Source: Candidatus Omnitrophota bacterium (GTDB lineage Bacteria > Omnitrophota > Gorgyraeia > Zapsychrales > Fredricksoniimonadaceae). From it: DNA of 47,933 bases. A program made the translations under genes and the position numbers. The DNA lies in assembly GCA_015233675.1 (NCBI GenBank), contig JADFXH010000001.1:273138-321070 (forward strand). Direction: 5' to 3'. The notes beneath the pieces were generated by a model. That model was not told the DNA's origin. It saw only the letters and a list, made by a program, of their open reading frames with translations, and did not search any database. How positions within the stretch are numbered: the stretch's first letter is position 1; every line of letters starts with the position of its first letter. This document shows, in pieces, positions 24,912 to 34,549 of this stretch.

Positions 24912-25635
24912 AAATGTAAAAGTCAATATCACTCTCGCCCTCATGCGCATGCATACCCGTTTTCTTTTCCAGCGCTTTGATGCGTCCGAGCAATTTTGAC
25001 ATATTGTCCATGACCGGATCGCTGACATGCATATGGTCTAATGCCAAATCTATTTTACGGCCTTCCTGCCTGGTAATACGCCCCGGAATCCCCACGACAG
25101 TGGAATTAGACGGCACATCCTTGATCACCACTGCATTAGCCCCGATATAAGAATTATCCCCAATAGTAATATTTCCCAAAATTTTGGCGCCGGCCCCTAC
25201 CACCACATTACTGCCCAAGGTTGGATGACGCTTGCCTGTTTCTTTGCCGGTGCCTCCTAAGGTCACTCCCTGATATAAAAGGACATTATCCCCGAGGATG
25301 GCAGTCTCGCCGATAACAACACCCATCCCGTGGTCAATAAAAAAACTCTTGCCGATCTGTGCCCCGGGATGGATTTCAACACCCGTAAAAAACCGGGCAG
25401 TTTGCGAAAGCCAGCGGGGAATGACAGGGATCTTCCATCTCCACAATTGATGAGCGATGCGATAAACAACCAAGGCGTGTAGACCCGGATAAAGCAAAAG
25501 CACTTCCAGCGCACTTTTCGCAGCGGGATCCCGGTCCTTGACTGTTTTAATCTCTTGGGCAAAAATGATATAAATCACCGTGAGCTTAATAACAACGATT
25601 AAAATAAAAATTAGAAAAATTAATAATATTATCAT
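24910..25635 (-). CDS. cysE: serine O-acetyltransferase with an N-terminal membrane segment
   Basis: A 241-residue enzyme that makes O-acetylserine for cysteine synthesis. The C-terminal left-handed beta-helix of hexapeptide repeats is clear ([21 protein letters not shown], then [19 protein letters not shown] and [14 protein letters not shown]), including the catalytic His in IDHGMG. Unusually, residues 1-26 are a strongly hydrophobic helix (mostly Ile, Leu, Val) ahead of the family start near [12 protein letters not shown]. The ATG overlaps the ispF stop by four bases (ATGA), which supports this start and so a real membrane anchor. A later internal start cannot be ruled out, but no methionine lies close to the soluble domain. 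Confidence 0.88.
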   Translation of the reverse strand: MIILLIFLIFILIVVIKLTVIYIIFAQEIKTVKDRDPAAKSALEVLLLYPGLHALVVYRIAHQLWRWKIPVIPRWLSQTARFFTGVEIHPGAQIGKSFFIDHGMGVVIGETAILGDNVLLYQGVTLGGTGKETGKRHPTLGSNVVVGAGAKILGNITIGDNSYIGANAVVIKDVPSNSTVVGIPGRITRQEGRKIDLALDHMHVSDPVMDNMSKLLGRIKALEKKTGMHAHEGESDIDFYI

Positions 25636-26126
25636 ACGCTACTCCCATCTTGCTTTCTTAAAAGAGCAACCGCATAAGCCGCGATACCTTCTTTGGTGCC
25701 AACATAGCCCAACCCTTCATTGGTGCCGGCCTTGATATTGACTTGGGTCTGGTCAATTTCCAACTCTTTCGCAATATGATACTTCATTCTCGGCTTAAAT
25801 TCCTGCAATTTCGGTGCCTCTGCCAGAATCATCACATCGATATTTTCAATGACCCACCCCGCATCACGTATTTTCTGGGTAACCAGCTTTAAGAATAAGC
25901 TGCTGGGAGCCCCCTTATATTGCGGATCGGTATTGGGAAAATGCTCACCGATATCGCCCAAGCCCGCAGCGCCTAAAATAGCATCGCAAATGGCATGCAG
26001 AACCGCATCTGCATCGGAGTGGCCCAGAAGCCCATGACTATGCGGCACTTCAATGCCGCCAAGCATCAGCCTGCGGCCAGCAACAAGCCGGTGCACATCA
26101 TGCCCTATGCCAACCCTATAACTCAA
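25632..26126 (-). CDS. ispF: 2-C-methyl-D-erythritol 2,4-cyclodiphosphate synthase
   Basis: A 164-residue enzyme of the MEP isoprenoid pathway that closes the cyclodiphosphate ring. Zinc ligands are in GIGHDVHRL and the [12 protein letters not shown] block; [17 protein letters not shown] and the C-terminal [21 protein letters not shown] are typical. There is no ATG at the family start. The most likely start is TTG at 26126, giving [10 protein letters not shown], with GGGGG four bases upstream. Another TTG 13 codons upstream lacks this support. It is followed by cysE with a four-base overlap and preceded by ispD, the earlier pathway step. Confidence 0.93.
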   Translation of the reverse strand: MSYRVGIGHDVHRLVAGRRLMLGGIEVPHSHGLLGHSDADAVLHAICDAILGAAGLGDIGEHFPNTDPQYKGAPSSLFLKLVTQKIRDAGWVIENIDVMILAEAPKLQEFKPRMKYHIAKELEIDQTQVNIKAGTNEGLGYVGTKEGIAAYAVALLRKQDGSSV

Positions 26127-26173
26127 AATGCCCCCTATTTTTTTCTCCCCATAAATGAGGAGCAATAAACTTT

Positions 26174-26842
26174 CTATGCCAGCAATTGCCGGGCTAAAAT
26201 AATGTCCTCAGTCGTAGTTATCTTGATATTGCGATAATTACCCATGACCATCTTGACCCTGCCGCCCATACGCTCGACTAAAATCGCATCATCGGTTGCT
26301 TCATCTGTAAACTTCCCTGCATGTGCCTTAACTAAAACATCCTTATGAAACCCCTGGGGCGTTTGTGCTTCCCATAATAAATCCCGCGCGGGAGTTTCCT
26401 TAATATTTAATGTTTTAAGTTCAACTTTCTTAACAGTAAATTTAACCGGCACACCGACAATGGCTGCTTTATTCTCCTTCAATACGGCCATCAATCGGTC
26501 AATCATAGCCCTGTCAATAAAAGGCCTGGCCGCATCATGCACCAACACGATTTTTGTATCGCGGGAAATCTCCTTAAGCCCGCACTTAACCGAATCCGCA
26601 CGTCGAGCACCACCTGCCACGACAGCACGGACTTTCTTAAAGGCTTTCGCCATTCGGACAAATTGGGGAATATACCCCGCTGCACCGACAATCACCACGC
26701 CATCAATACCGGCATGAGCTTCAAAAATCTTCAAACAATACGAAAGCAAAGGTTTGCCTTTAAGCAAAACTAAAGCTTTAGGGACCTTCGCATTCAACCG
26801 CCTGCCTGCACCGGCAGCTACAACAATAACTTCCGTCTTCAT
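26174..26842 (-). CDS. ispD: 2-C-methyl-D-erythritol 4-phosphate cytidylyltransferase
   Basis: A 222-residue nucleotidyltransferase of the MEP pathway that adds CMP to methylerythritol phosphate. The N-terminal nucleotide loop AAGAGRRLNAKVPKALVLLKGKPLL, the VLVHDAARPFID block, LLWEAQTPQGF and the C-terminal EATDDAILVERMGGRVKMV and NIKITTTEDI are all as expected. A GGA-rich ribosome binding site precedes ATG 26842. ispF follows at once; ispE is not in the window. Confidence 0.95.
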   Translation of the reverse strand: MKTEVIVVAAGAGRRLNAKVPKALVLLKGKPLLSYCLKIFEAHAGIDGVVIVGAAGYIPQFVRMAKAFKKVRAVVAGGARRADSVKCGLKEISRDTKIVLVHDAARPFIDRAMIDRLMAVLKENKAAIVGVPVKFTVKKVELKTLNIKETPARDLLWEAQTPQGFHKDVLVKAHAGKFTDEATDDAILVERMGGRVKMVMGNYRNIKITTTEDIILARQLLA

Positions 26843-26882
26843 TAATTTCCATTCCCGTATTTTATTCCTAGCGCGACTATTT

Positions 26883-26933
26883 GATTCAATTTATTTTTCT
26901 CGCTCCACGGGCCGAAAAAAAACAAATTGAATC
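26883..26933. repeat. palindromic element with GGAGCGAGAA core (copy C)
   Basis: Arms 26883-26902 and 26913-26933 (GATTCAATTT and AAATTGAATC at the outer ends) are nearly complementary. On the minus strand the inner part reads GTGGAGCGAGAA, close to the CAGGAGCGAGAA of copies A and B, so this looks like a shorter relative in the opposite orientation. It stands in the 314-base gap 26843-27156 between the yacL-like gene and ispD. I see no gene in that gap. Confidence 0.65.
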
Positions 26934-27054
26934 CAAACAGCAAGCATAAACACTATGCCCCGCTATGAAATGCTTAAAAGGATAAACGTTGTTGTTCGCG
27001 ACACAAATATTCCCCAATAACAAATTTATCCCTATAACGCATGCATACATTATT

Positions 27055-27145
27055 GTCGCTAATGAATAAATTTATTGGTTCGAAGCGACTTGGCGTTAAA
27101 AAAATGACCCAGGAGCGAGAAGCAATAAATTTATTCATTAGCGAC
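27055..27145. repeat. palindromic element, simple form (copy B)
   Basis: Arms 27055-27081 and 27119-27145 are 27 bases long and complementary at 26 positions. The 37-base loop holds GAAGCGACTTGG and GACCCAGGAGCGA, the core shared with copy A at 17050-17266. The arms themselves differ from copy A except for their innermost ten or so bases. It starts 10 bases past the yacL-like stop codon. No T-run follows the stem, so it is not a standard terminator. Confidence 0.88.
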
Positions 27146-27156
27146 CCTATAAGCTT

Positions 27157-28140
27157 TTATTGCCGTTCCATTTTCGCGAAAATCATGCGTCCTGCCTGGG
27201 TCTGCAGGGCCGAGGTCACGTACACCTTGACTGTCTGCCCCAAGGCCTTTCGCCCGTCACTGACAACGACCATGGTGCCGTCTTCCAAATAACCGATGGC
27301 CTGGTTGGCTTCCTTGCCTTCCTTCAAAAGCCGGATTTCCAGCTCCTCACCGGCAAACACTACCGGTTTGACCGCATTGACCAGATCATTAATATTCAGC
27401 ATTTCAACACCCTGAATCGAAGCAATACGGCTTAAATTAAAATCTGTCGTACAAATACGGGCTTCCATTAACTTGGCAAGCTTGACTAATTTCAAATCCA
27501 CCGCTTCATTACCGCTCAAATCGTCTTCATGGACACGCACATCCGACGCGGGATCTTTTTGCATGTTTTTTAAGATCTCCATACCCCTACGGCCACGCTG
27601 GCGTTTTGTGTCATCCTCGGAATCAGCCAAACGTTGTAATTCATGTAAAATAAAACGAGGCACCACTAATCGCCCCCCCAAAAAACCGGTCTTAAAAATG
27701 TCCCCAACACGCCCGTCAATAATCGCACTTGTGTCCAGGATGATTACGCCGTCTTTTAAATCCTGCCGTTTAAAACGCACATAAGGAATAATAAGATTGA
27801 ACTCATCCTTACCACGCAATGCCATGACCGCTCCCAAATAAGAAAAGACCAAGGTCAAAATCACCCTCAATATGGGTTTAATGATCTCATCCAAGGGCAG
27901 TAATGAAATAATGTCTGAAATTAATTTCGCCATGAAAATTCCAAGCAGCAGACCAAAGACCATGCTGGAAAGGCCTCGTACAGATACCTGTTTTAAATTT
28001 GTTTCAACAACGATGAGCAAGGCCCCTCCCAAAAGGCAATAACCGACACCCTCCAGAGGGTTATGATTAATAATACCAATTTGATAACCTACAATCCCGC
28101 TTATAATTATGAAAAAGACCCGGATGTATAATAATGTCAT
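27157..28140 (-). CDS. membrane PIN/TRAM-domain protein, YacL-like
   Basis: A 327-residue protein with four N-terminal membrane helices (about 1-110), a PIN nuclease-fold domain and a C-terminal TRAM domain. The PIN acidic residues appear in DTSAIIDGRVGDIF (the first), then ELQRLADSEDD and ARICTTDFNLSRIA. The TRAM part follows ELEIRLLKEGKEANQAIGYLEDGTMVVV. This matches Bacillus YacL-type proteins, which are often near radA and ispD, as here. The RNA or DNA target is not known. AAGGAGA precedes the start. Confidence 0.9.
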   Translation of the reverse strand: MTLLYIRVFFIIISGIVGYQIGIINHNPLEGVGYCLLGGALLIVVETNLKQVSVRGLSSMVFGLLLGIFMAKLISDIISLLPLDEIIKPILRVILTLVFSYLGAVMALRGKDEFNLIIPYVRFKRQDLKDGVIILDTSAIIDGRVGDIFKTGFLGGRLVVPRFILHELQRLADSEDDTKRQRGRRGMEILKNMQKDPASDVRVHEDDLSGNEAVDLKLVKLAKLMEARICTTDFNLSRIASIQGVEMLNINDLVNAVKPVVFAGEELEIRLLKEGKEANQAIGYLEDGTMVVVSDGRKALGQTVKVYVTSALQTQAGRMIFAKMERQ

Positions 28141-28200
28141 TCGCGCTCTCCTTGAATGAACCCCGCCGCTTTAGGTTTATAAACAGACGGGATTTGTTGC

Positions 28201-29574
28201 TTATAACTTGTCTAACGCTTCTCTGACCGTTGCCACTGGAATTAACCGAATATTAGATGGCTTAAAGTCATTCTTACTCTTCAAATTATTCTTAGGGACA
28301 ACACAACGTGTAAATCCGAGTTTCTGCGCCTCATTGACCCTTGAAGCAATTTGGGCAACACTACGCACTTCCGCGGAAAGTCCGACCTCTCCTAAGATAG
28401 CCATATCATGAGGGACGACTTTGTCCAATAAAGCGGACGCAACGCTGAGACTAACACCCAGATCTGCGGCAGGATCCATCACTTTAACCCCGCCAACGAC
28501 GTTTAAAAAAATATCTTTATCGCCTAAATTAAGCCCCAGCCGTTTTTCTAGGACTGCCGCTAATAAAGCCAGCCGGTTAGGATCAAAGCCTTGTGTTTTC
28601 TGGCGCACCATGCCAAAAGCGCTGCGGGCAACCAACCCCTGGATCTCCACTAAGAATGGTCTAGTCCCCTCAAGGATAGGCACCACGACAGAACCGGAAG
28701 AATCCTGCGGGCGCTCGCAAAGAAAAATTTCTGAAGGATTTAAAACCTCCTGTAAGCCCGCGGCTGTCATCTCAAAGACCCCTATTTCATTAGTGGAACC
28801 AAAACGGTTCTTGTTGGCCCGAAGAACACGATAAGACGAATAACGTTCGCCTTCAAAATAAAGCACACAATCAACCATATGCTCCAGCACCCGCGGGCCG
28901 GCCAACATACCTTCCTTGGTGACATGACCAACGAAAAAAAGAGCTACCCCGCGTGATTTGGCTACCTGTGTCAAAACCGCAGCACTTTCCCTGACTTGCG
29001 CAACGGATCCGGGTGAAGAAGACAATTCAGCCAGATGCACTACCTGGATCGAGTCAATGATCACCACTTGGGGAGCTAATTCATGGATATAGCCTATAAT
29101 CGTCTGTACGTCAATTTCATTGACAATAAAGAAATTTTCATTTGAACTCAAGGCAACCCTGTCCGCGCGCATCTTGGCTTGATTGACAGACTCCTCGCCA
29201 CTGACATACAAAACTTTTAAACCCGTTCGGCTCAGGGCACAACCGGCCTGCATAACAATCGTCGATTTGCCAATACCGGGATCTCCTCCGATCAAGGTCA
29301 CTGACCCTGGAACGATGCCTCCCCCCATGACCCGGTCAAATTCTCCGATAGCCGTCACATAACGCTTATCCCGATAAACATCCACATCTTTTAAAAGAAC
29401 AGGTGCAATCACATGATCTGCCGCGATCTGCGCACGCATGCTCCCTCCTTCATTGCGGGCTGTAGCTGTCTCTTCGACATACGAATTCCACTCCTCACAA
29501 TTAGGGCATTTACCCACCCAACGCGCTGATTGGGACCCACAACTCTGGCAGACAAATACTGTTTTAGTTTTCAT
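28201..29574 (-). CDS. radA: DNA repair protein RadA (Sms)
   Basis: A 457-residue RecA-like branch-migration helicase for recombination intermediates. It has an N-terminal zinc finger (Cys9, 12, 23, 26), a Walker A motif GGDPGIGKST (96-105), the RadA-specific KNRFGST motif, and a C-terminal Lon-protease-like domain (PILEGTRPFLVEIQGLV, then DLGVSLSVASALLDK). The start overlaps the mlaD stop by four bases (ATGA). The neighbouring clpC and yacL-like genes repeat the gene set of the Firmicute clpC-radA-yacL region. Confidence 0.95.
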   Translation of the reverse strand: MKTKTVFVCQSCGSQSARWVGKCPNCEEWNSYVEETATARNEGGSMRAQIAADHVIAPVLLKDVDVYRDKRYVTAIGEFDRVMGGGIVPGSVTLIGGDPGIGKSTIVMQAGCALSRTGLKVLYVSGEESVNQAKMRADRVALSSNENFFIVNEIDVQTIIGYIHELAPQVVIIDSIQVVHLAELSSSPGSVAQVRESAAVLTQVAKSRGVALFFVGHVTKEGMLAGPRVLEHMVDCVLYFEGERYSSYRVLRANKNRFGSTNEIGVFEMTAAGLQEVLNPSEIFLCERPQDSSGSVVVPILEGTRPFLVEIQGLVARSAFGMVRQKTQGFDPNRLALLAAVLEKRLGLNLGDKDIFLNVVGGVKVMDPAADLGVSLSVASALLDKVVPHDMAILGEVGLSAEVRSVAQIASRVNEAQKLGFTRCVVPKNNLKSKNDFKPSNIRLIPVATVREALDKL

Positions 29575-30263
29575 TCCTTAGACTTGGGCCGATAAAGCAG
29601 TTTCCAGGGATTGCTTTTTAAATCCAAAGTAAGATCATCAAGATTCTTATAAATAGATTCATCGGTAAGCAGCTTACCCAAAGTCCCGCGCCCTTCTTTT
29701 AAATCCGCGCCCAATGCCCCAAAGCCTTCTAGGGCATCCTGCAGCGATTTTTTATTCTTATCCGTTAAAAGACCATTATTAACGCTATCGATCGTGTCCT
29801 GCAGCTTGGACATCAACGTATCAACCCTCTCCGTAATCTTTTCAATGGGCACAGGATCATGGCCGACAACAACACCTCCATCTTGAATAAAATCCGTCGA
29901 AGAACCCGGAATTATCTCAAGATATTTCTCTCCTAAAATCCCCAATTGGTTTATTGTGACTTTAGAATCAGCGGGGATGGAGATGTCCTCTTTGATCCAA
30001 ATATTCATCCGCACCTTGGTTTTTCCCCCGTCATTGCTGTCGACGAACACCTTTAATTTTTTAATCAAACCCACTTCCACCCCAGCCAGACGCACAGGCG
30101 CCGACTCACGCAAACCGCTGGCAAAACCAAAAACCACCTGAATATGACGACCCTTTTCAAAAATGGAGAAATCACTGACTGAAATAACAAAAAAAGTCAG
30201 GGCTATGACCGCCATCAATACAAATGCGCCAACCTTCAATTCCGATCCGCTATCTTGGGACAT
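29571..30263 (-). CDS. mlaD: MCE-domain lipid transport protein, MlaD-like
   Basis: A 230-residue protein anchored by one N-terminal helix (about 11-30), followed by an MCE domain (about 38-117: IQVVFGFASGLRESAPVRLAG, and GEKYLEIIPGS). A helical tail ends in an LKEGRGTLGKLLTDESIY segment typical of MCE proteins. MlaD forms a hexameric lipid passage in the periplasm joined to MlaE and MlaF. A GGAG ribosome binding site precedes it. The order clpC-mlaE-mlaF-mlaD-radA puts all three transporter parts together; MlaB, MlaC and MlaA genes are not seen. Confidence 0.9.
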   Translation of the reverse strand: MSQDSGSELKVGAFVLMAVIALTFFVISVSDFSIFEKGRHIQVVFGFASGLRESAPVRLAGVEVGLIKKLKVFVDSNDGGKTKVRMNIWIKEDISIPADSKVTINQLGILGEKYLEIIPGSSTDFIQDGGVVVGHDPVPIEKITERVDTLMSKLQDTIDSVNNGLLTDKNKKSLQDALEGFGALGADLKEGRGTLGKLLTDESIYKNLDDLTLDLKSNPWKLLYRPKSKE

Positions 30264-30285
30264 AATCAGTTCTCCATAGTGTGAT

Positions 30286-30312
30286 ATCCCTCGCTTCTAG
30301 GCTCAGGATGAT
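30286..30312. repeat. decayed hairpin repeat related to 1042-1066
   Basis: ATCCCTCGCTTC, then TAGGCTCAGGATGAT, is a broken version of the GATCCTTCGC...AGGATGAC repeat near smpB. It occupies part of the 95-base mlaF-mlaD gap. Confidence 0.45.
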
Positions 30313-30358
30313 TCCGTGATTATAGAGCTTGCCCCGAATACTTCTGTCGGGATTCGAA

Positions 30359-31132
30359 TCACTTTACATGACCGAAAACCAAATTCTCATCCTCGGTGAC
30401 AGGGCCATGCGCCTCACCGTGTATAAACTGCTGGATCACCGGATGTTGGGAATTCTTGATCTCGTCCGGCGTACCGTCAGCAATAACTTGCCCCTTATAA
30501 AACATCGCAATCGAATCCGCGACCTGATAAGCAGAATTCATGTCGTGAGTCACTACAATAGATGTAACTTTTAGTTTATTACGCAATTCAATGATCAAAT
30601 TATTGATCGCGGCTGCAGTTATCGGGTCCACACCGGTCGTTGGCTCATCGTACAAAATAATATGCGGCTCCATGCAAAGCACGCGTGCTAAACTCACGCG
30701 TTTTTTCATCCCTCCGGAAAGTTGAGAGGGCATCATATCTTCCACGTCTTTCAAGCCAACCAAGGCCAGAGCATCACGCACCTTCTCCTGGACCGTTTTT
30801 TTATCCAGGCTCATAAACTCATTAAGGACAAAACCGACATTTTCTCCGACGTTCATAGAGTCAAACAATGCCCCCCCCTGAAACACCATCCCGATCTCCA
30901 TGCGCAAACGGTTATATTCTTTTTCATTAAGATTGGTCACCTCAACCCCGTTGATTTTAATCGAACCGCTGTCCGGACGGACGAGACCCACAATATTCCT
31001 TAAAAGAACAGTTTTACCGACACCGGAACGCCCGATAACGACCTTTGTCTCCCCTCGGCGCACGGTCAGGCTCAAATTATTAAGCACCATTTTCGTGCCG
31101 AATACTTTATATAAGTTGCGTATTTCGATCAT
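30359..31132 (-). CDS. mlaF: ABC transporter ATPase, MlaF-like
   Basis: A 257-residue ATPase that powers the MlaE permease. Walker A is GRSGVGKT, the ABC signature is SQLSGGMKKRVSLARVL, and Walker B with the catalytic Glu is IILYDEPTTGVDP; the switch His is in VVTHDMNSA. The SGGMKKR form of the signature is characteristic of the MlaF/Ttg2A subfamily. mlaE lies 61 bases upstream. The end of the protein (HGEAHGPVTEDENLVFGHVK) extends past the usual ATPase fold by a few residues. Confidence 0.93.
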   Translation of the reverse strand: MIEIRNLYKVFGTKMVLNNLSLTVRRGETKVVIGRSGVGKTVLLRNIVGLVRPDSGSIKINGVEVTNLNEKEYNRLRMEIGMVFQGGALFDSMNVGENVGFVLNEFMSLDKKTVQEKVRDALALVGLKDVEDMMPSQLSGGMKKRVSLARVLCMEPHIILYDEPTTGVDPITAAAINNLIIELRNKLKVTSIVVTHDMNSAYQVADSIAMFYKGQVIADGTPDEIKNSQHPVIQQFIHGEAHGPVTEDENLVFGHVK

Positions 31133-31193
31133 TTAACTATCTTCTTCTTTTCTCTCTCAAGGTCATTGCCGCTTCAACTGCCTTGATTGCTCT

Positions 31194-31979
31194 CTAAACA
31201 TTAAGTAAAAAATAAAACACAAACGTAATAAAGCAATCCATCACAATGATTAAAATAAACGATCTCACCACTGCAGCGGTCGTCGCCTTCCCGACGCCAT
31301 CTGCCCCTCCTTTGACTGTAAGCCCCTGATGGCACCCGACAATGGCTATAATCATGCCAAAGAATATCGTCTTGACCAACCCGGTTATGATATCTTTCAT
31401 GCTAAGCGCCCTAAAGGTCATCTTCCAGAACATCTCATAGCTGATATGCAATTTAAATACACAGATCACATATCCTCCCCAGATACCGATAACGTCTGAC
31501 AAGATGGTTAAAACCGGCAGCATGATGATAAGTCCTAAGAAACGAGGAACTACCAGATACTTGACCGGATTAACAGCAAAGGCCTTAAGAGCATCCACCT
31601 GTTCGGTAACCACCATAGACCCGATTTCTGCCGCGATACCTGCCCCGATACGGCCGGCAACGATTAATGCAGTTAGTACAGGGGTTAATTCACGAGTCAA
31701 GGCCACGGCAATTACGTTTGGGATATAAAGTTCTGCGGAAAGCTGTACCATCTGGTAGGCCATCTGCAAAGCAATGATCATGCCCACAAAAAAACCCACC
31801 AGGGCTGAAATAAGAAAACTGCCCGGCCCGATGCGCTGGGCTTGTGCCAAAGAACGATTGTAATGAAACGGCGGCGTAAATGCACACGCTACCGTACACG
31901 AAAATAACAACGTCAATTGCCCGACATAACTAACCCATTGCTTGACGGAATTACTTATCCTGGAAGCCAGCATGTTCAT
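31194..31979 (-). CDS. mlaE: phospholipid ABC transporter permease, MlaE-like
   Basis: A 261-residue inner-membrane permease of the MlaE family with five or six hydrophobic helices. Family blocks are GMIIALQMAYQMVQLSAELY, then ALTRELTPVLTALIVAGRIG, AEIGSMVVTEQVDAL and MIAIVGCHQGLTVKGGADGVG. It begins three bases after the clpC stop, so lipid transport and the ClpC protease are probably on one transcript. Confidence 0.93.
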   Translation of the reverse strand: MNMLASRISNSVKQWVSYVGQLTLLFSCTVACAFTPPFHYNRSLAQAQRIGPGSFLISALVGFFVGMIIALQMAYQMVQLSAELYIPNVIAVALTRELTPVLTALIVAGRIGAGIAAEIGSMVVTEQVDALKAFAVNPVKYLVVPRFLGLIIMLPVLTILSDVIGIWGGYVICVFKLHISYEMFWKMTFRALSMKDIITGLVKTIFFGMIIAIVGCHQGLTVKGGADGVGKATTAAVVRSFILIIVMDCFITFVFYFLLNV

Positions 31980-31982
31980 GGT

Positions 31983-34403
31983 TTAGGTAAGCACCAAATT
32001 GTCATCTCGACGGACGACGGTAACCTTACTGCCTTCTTTAAAGCGCCCGGAAATAATTTCTTCGGAAAGCATATCTTCCACGTAACGCTGAATGGTCCTC
32101 TTTAAGGGTCTCGCCCCATACATAGGGTCAAAGCCCTTTTCCATCAAGAAATCCATGGCTTCAGAAGACAGGCTGATATCGATCCCCCGGGTCTTTAGCC
32201 GCTCGACGACCTCATTGATCTCCAGTTTTATGATTTCTGCCAAGTCTGCCTTGGTTAAATTCCTGAACACAATAATATCATCAACCCGATTTAAGAATTC
32301 CGGCTTAAATGCTTTCTTTATTTCGTTAAGTAACCGGTCTTTGATAGCATTGTATGATGTATCTTCCGCTTGGGCAACAAACCCTAAAGAACCGGCACTT
32401 CGGATCATCTCTGCCCCTACATTCGAGGTCATAATAATGATGGTGTTACGAAAATCAACTTTACGCCCCAGGCTATCGGTCAATTGTCCGTCCTCGAAGA
32501 CCTGCAAAAGTAAATTAAAAACATCCGGATGGGCCTTTTCGATCTCATCTAAAAGGACAACAGAATAAGGACGACGACGTACTTTTTCAGTCAATTGCCC
32601 GCCTTCTTCATAGCCTACGTAGCCCGGCGGGGCGCCGATTAGGCGCGAAACATTAAACTTATCCATATATTCAGACATGTCGATCTGGATTAGCGCATCC
32701 CTGTCACCGAACATAAATTCCGACAAAATACGGGCTAACAGACTTTTGCCAACACCCGTAGGTCCCAAAAAAATAAATGAACCGATAGGACGGCGTGGAT
32801 TCTTTATTCCCGCCCTTGAGCGGCGCACCGCACGTGAAATGGCCGAGACCGCTTCATCCTGCCCGACAATCGCCTTTTTCATCTGATCTTCCATCTTCAG
32901 CAAGCGGTCGCTTTCTTTCTGCTCTAGACGAATCAGCGGGATCCTAGTCCACTGAGAAACCACACGGGCGATATCATCATCGGTGATTGTCAAAGAAACA
33001 TCATCGCGTTTTTGCATCCACTCCGCGCGCTTGCGCTCCAGTTGTTCACGAACCTCTCGTTCCTGATCCCGCATTTTGGCCGCACGCTCGAAATCCTGAA
33101 TTTTAATATAAGATTCCTTCTCTTTTTTTAACTGCTCAATTTTCTCTTCTAACTCCTTAATATCATCGGGTACAACCATCGCCTGCAAACGAGCCTTGGC
33201 CCCTGCCTCATCTAAAATATCAACAGCCTTGTCGGGCAGGAAACGGTTGGAAATATACCGGTCCGAAAGGCGTGCGGCAGCTTCCAGGGATTCATCGGAA
33301 TATTTGACCCTGTGATGAGCTTCGTACCTGTCACGCAAGCCTTTAAGGATCAGTATCGTCTCCTCTACCGACGGTGGTTCCACGATGATGGTCTGAAAAC
33401 GACGTTCTAAGGCCGCATCCTTTTCGATATTCTTACGGTATTCATCAAGAGTGGTGGCTCCAATACACTGAATTTCTCCCCGGGCCAAGGCCGGTTTTAA
33501 GATATTGGCGGCATCAATGGCCCCTTCTGCCGCACCTGCGCCGACGAGCGTATGGATCTCATCAATGAAAAGCACAATCTTCCCGGAACGTTTAAGCTCA
33601 TCCATCACTGCTTTAATACGTTCTTCAAACTGGCCGCGGTATTTGGTGCCCGCAATCATCATTGCCAAGTCCAAAACCACAATTGTCTTATCTCGCAACA
33701 ATTCAGGAACATCGCCTAAGACGATCTGCTGGGCCAACCCCTCGACGATGGCAGTTTTCCCTATACCTGCCTCACCTAAAAGCACAGGATTATTCTTAGT
33801 GCGCCTGGAAAGGATTTGAATAACACGTTCAATTTCAAGTTTACGGCCGATCACCGGATCCAGCTTGCCTTCCCTGGCTAATTTATTCAAATTACGGCCA
33901 TACGCGTCGATAGCGGGTGTCTTACCGGCTTTAACGGTTTCTGGCTGTTGGCCGTAGCCGGGTATACCGGAACCCAATAGCTCCATGACTTCATTGCGCA
34001 ATTTTCCTAAATCCAAACCTAAGTTTAAAAGCACCCGGTAAGCCATGCCTTCACCTTCTTTAACCAAGCCCAAAAGCAAATGCTCAGTGCCGATATAATT
34101 ATGCCCCAAAGCCCTGGCCTCCTCAGCGGAGAGCTCAAGTGCTTTTTTAGAACGAGGGGTAAAAGGGATGTCCCCTACCACTTGAGTAGCAGGCCCTGCC
34201 TGAACTAGTTTTTCAACCTCAAGCCTGATGGTCTCCAAATCCAGTCCCAGCTTTTGCAACACGGCTGCGGCTACCCCTTCGCCCTCACGGATCAAGCCTA
34301 ATAATAAATGTTCTGTGCCAATGTAATCATGGTTAAAACGCTTGGCCTCTTCCTTTGCATAAACAATAACTTTGCGTGCACGCTCCGTAAATCGATTAAA
34401 CAT
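31983..34403 (-). CDS. clpC: ClpC-type AAA+ unfoldase
   Basis: An 806-residue HSP100 protein that unfolds substrates for ClpP. It has two N-terminal Clp repeats (1-140; [15 protein letters not shown] and its second copy near 100), a first ATPase domain (Walker [10 protein letters not shown], 210-218), a middle domain with a UVR-like segment (about 418-453, [16 protein letters not shown]), and a second ATPase domain (GPTGVGKS, 547-554). The middle region is what separates ClpC from ClpA. McsB marks proteins with phospho-arginine for ClpC in Firmicutes, and mcsA-mcsB lie just upstream here. An AAGGAAGGAG ribosome binding site, partly made by the 50-bp repeat, precedes it. clpP is not in the window. 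Confidence 0.95.
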   Translation of the reverse strand: MFNRFTERARKVIVYAKEEAKRFNHDYIGTEHLLLGLIREGEGVAAAVLQKLGLDLETIRLEVEKLVQAGPATQVVGDIPFTPRSKKALELSAEEARALGHNYIGTEHLLLGLVKEGEGMAYRVLLNLGLDLGKLRNEVMELLGSGIPGYGQQPETVKAGKTPAIDAYGRNLNKLAREGKLDPVIGRKLEIERVIQILSRRTKNNPVLLGEAGIGKTAIVEGLAQQIVLGDVPELLRDKTIVVLDLAMMIAGTKYRGQFEERIKAVMDELKRSGKIVLFIDEIHTLVGAGAAEGAIDAANILKPALARGEIQCIGATTLDEYRKNIEKDAALERRFQTIIVEPPSVEETILILKGLRDRYEAHHRVKYSDESLEAAARLSDRYISNRFLPDKAVDILDEAGAKARLQAMVVPDDIKELEEKIEQLKKEKESYIKIQDFERAAKMRDQEREVREQLERKRAEWMQKRDDVSLTITDDDIARVVSQWTRIPLIRLEQKESDRLLKMEDQMKKAIVGQDEAVSAISRAVRRSRAGIKNPRRPIGSFIFLGPTGVGKSLLARILSEFMFGDRDALIQIDMSEYMDKFNVSRLIGAPPGYVGYEEGGQLTEKVRRRPYSVVLLDEIEKAHPDVFNLLLQVFEDGQLTDSLGRKVDFRNTIIIMTSNVGAEMIRSAGSLGFVAQAEDTSYNAIKDRLLNEIKKAFKPEFLNRVDDIIVFRNLTKADLAEIIKLEINEVVERLKTRGIDISLSSEAMDFLMEKGFDPMYGARPLKRTIQRYVEDMLSEEIISGRFKEGSKVTVVRRDDNLVLT

Positions 34404-34411
34404 CTTTAACT

Positions 34412-34527
34412 CCTTCCTTAAAATTCCATTAGATCATTCTATTGATTAGGTCGGGCCAACGCCCTTCCATAAAATTCCACTATCATTTCCACTGATTAGG
34501 TCGGGCCAACGCCCTTCCTTAAAATTC
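34412..34527 (-). repeat. tandem 50-bp repeat before clpC
   Basis: Two full copies with a period of exactly 50 bases (GGTCGGGCCAACGCCC at 34449-34464 and again at 34499-34514) plus the beginning of a third. On the minus strand each begins AAGGGCGTTGGCCCGACC and ends near GGAATTTTAAGGAAGG; the last end forms the clpC ribosome binding site. It is the same sequence as at 24858-24911 before the serpin. Confidence 0.9.
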
Positions 34528-34549
34528 GGTTCTGTCAAAATTCTTGCAG

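Noticed and set aside
27072-27095. tRNA-like fragment because of GGTTCGAAGC
   Set aside because: No acceptor or anticodon stem can be formed around it; the motif belongs to the palindromic element core.
34412-34527. CRISPR-like array before clpC
   Set aside because: Only two and a bit copies, directly tandem, no spacers and no cas genes.
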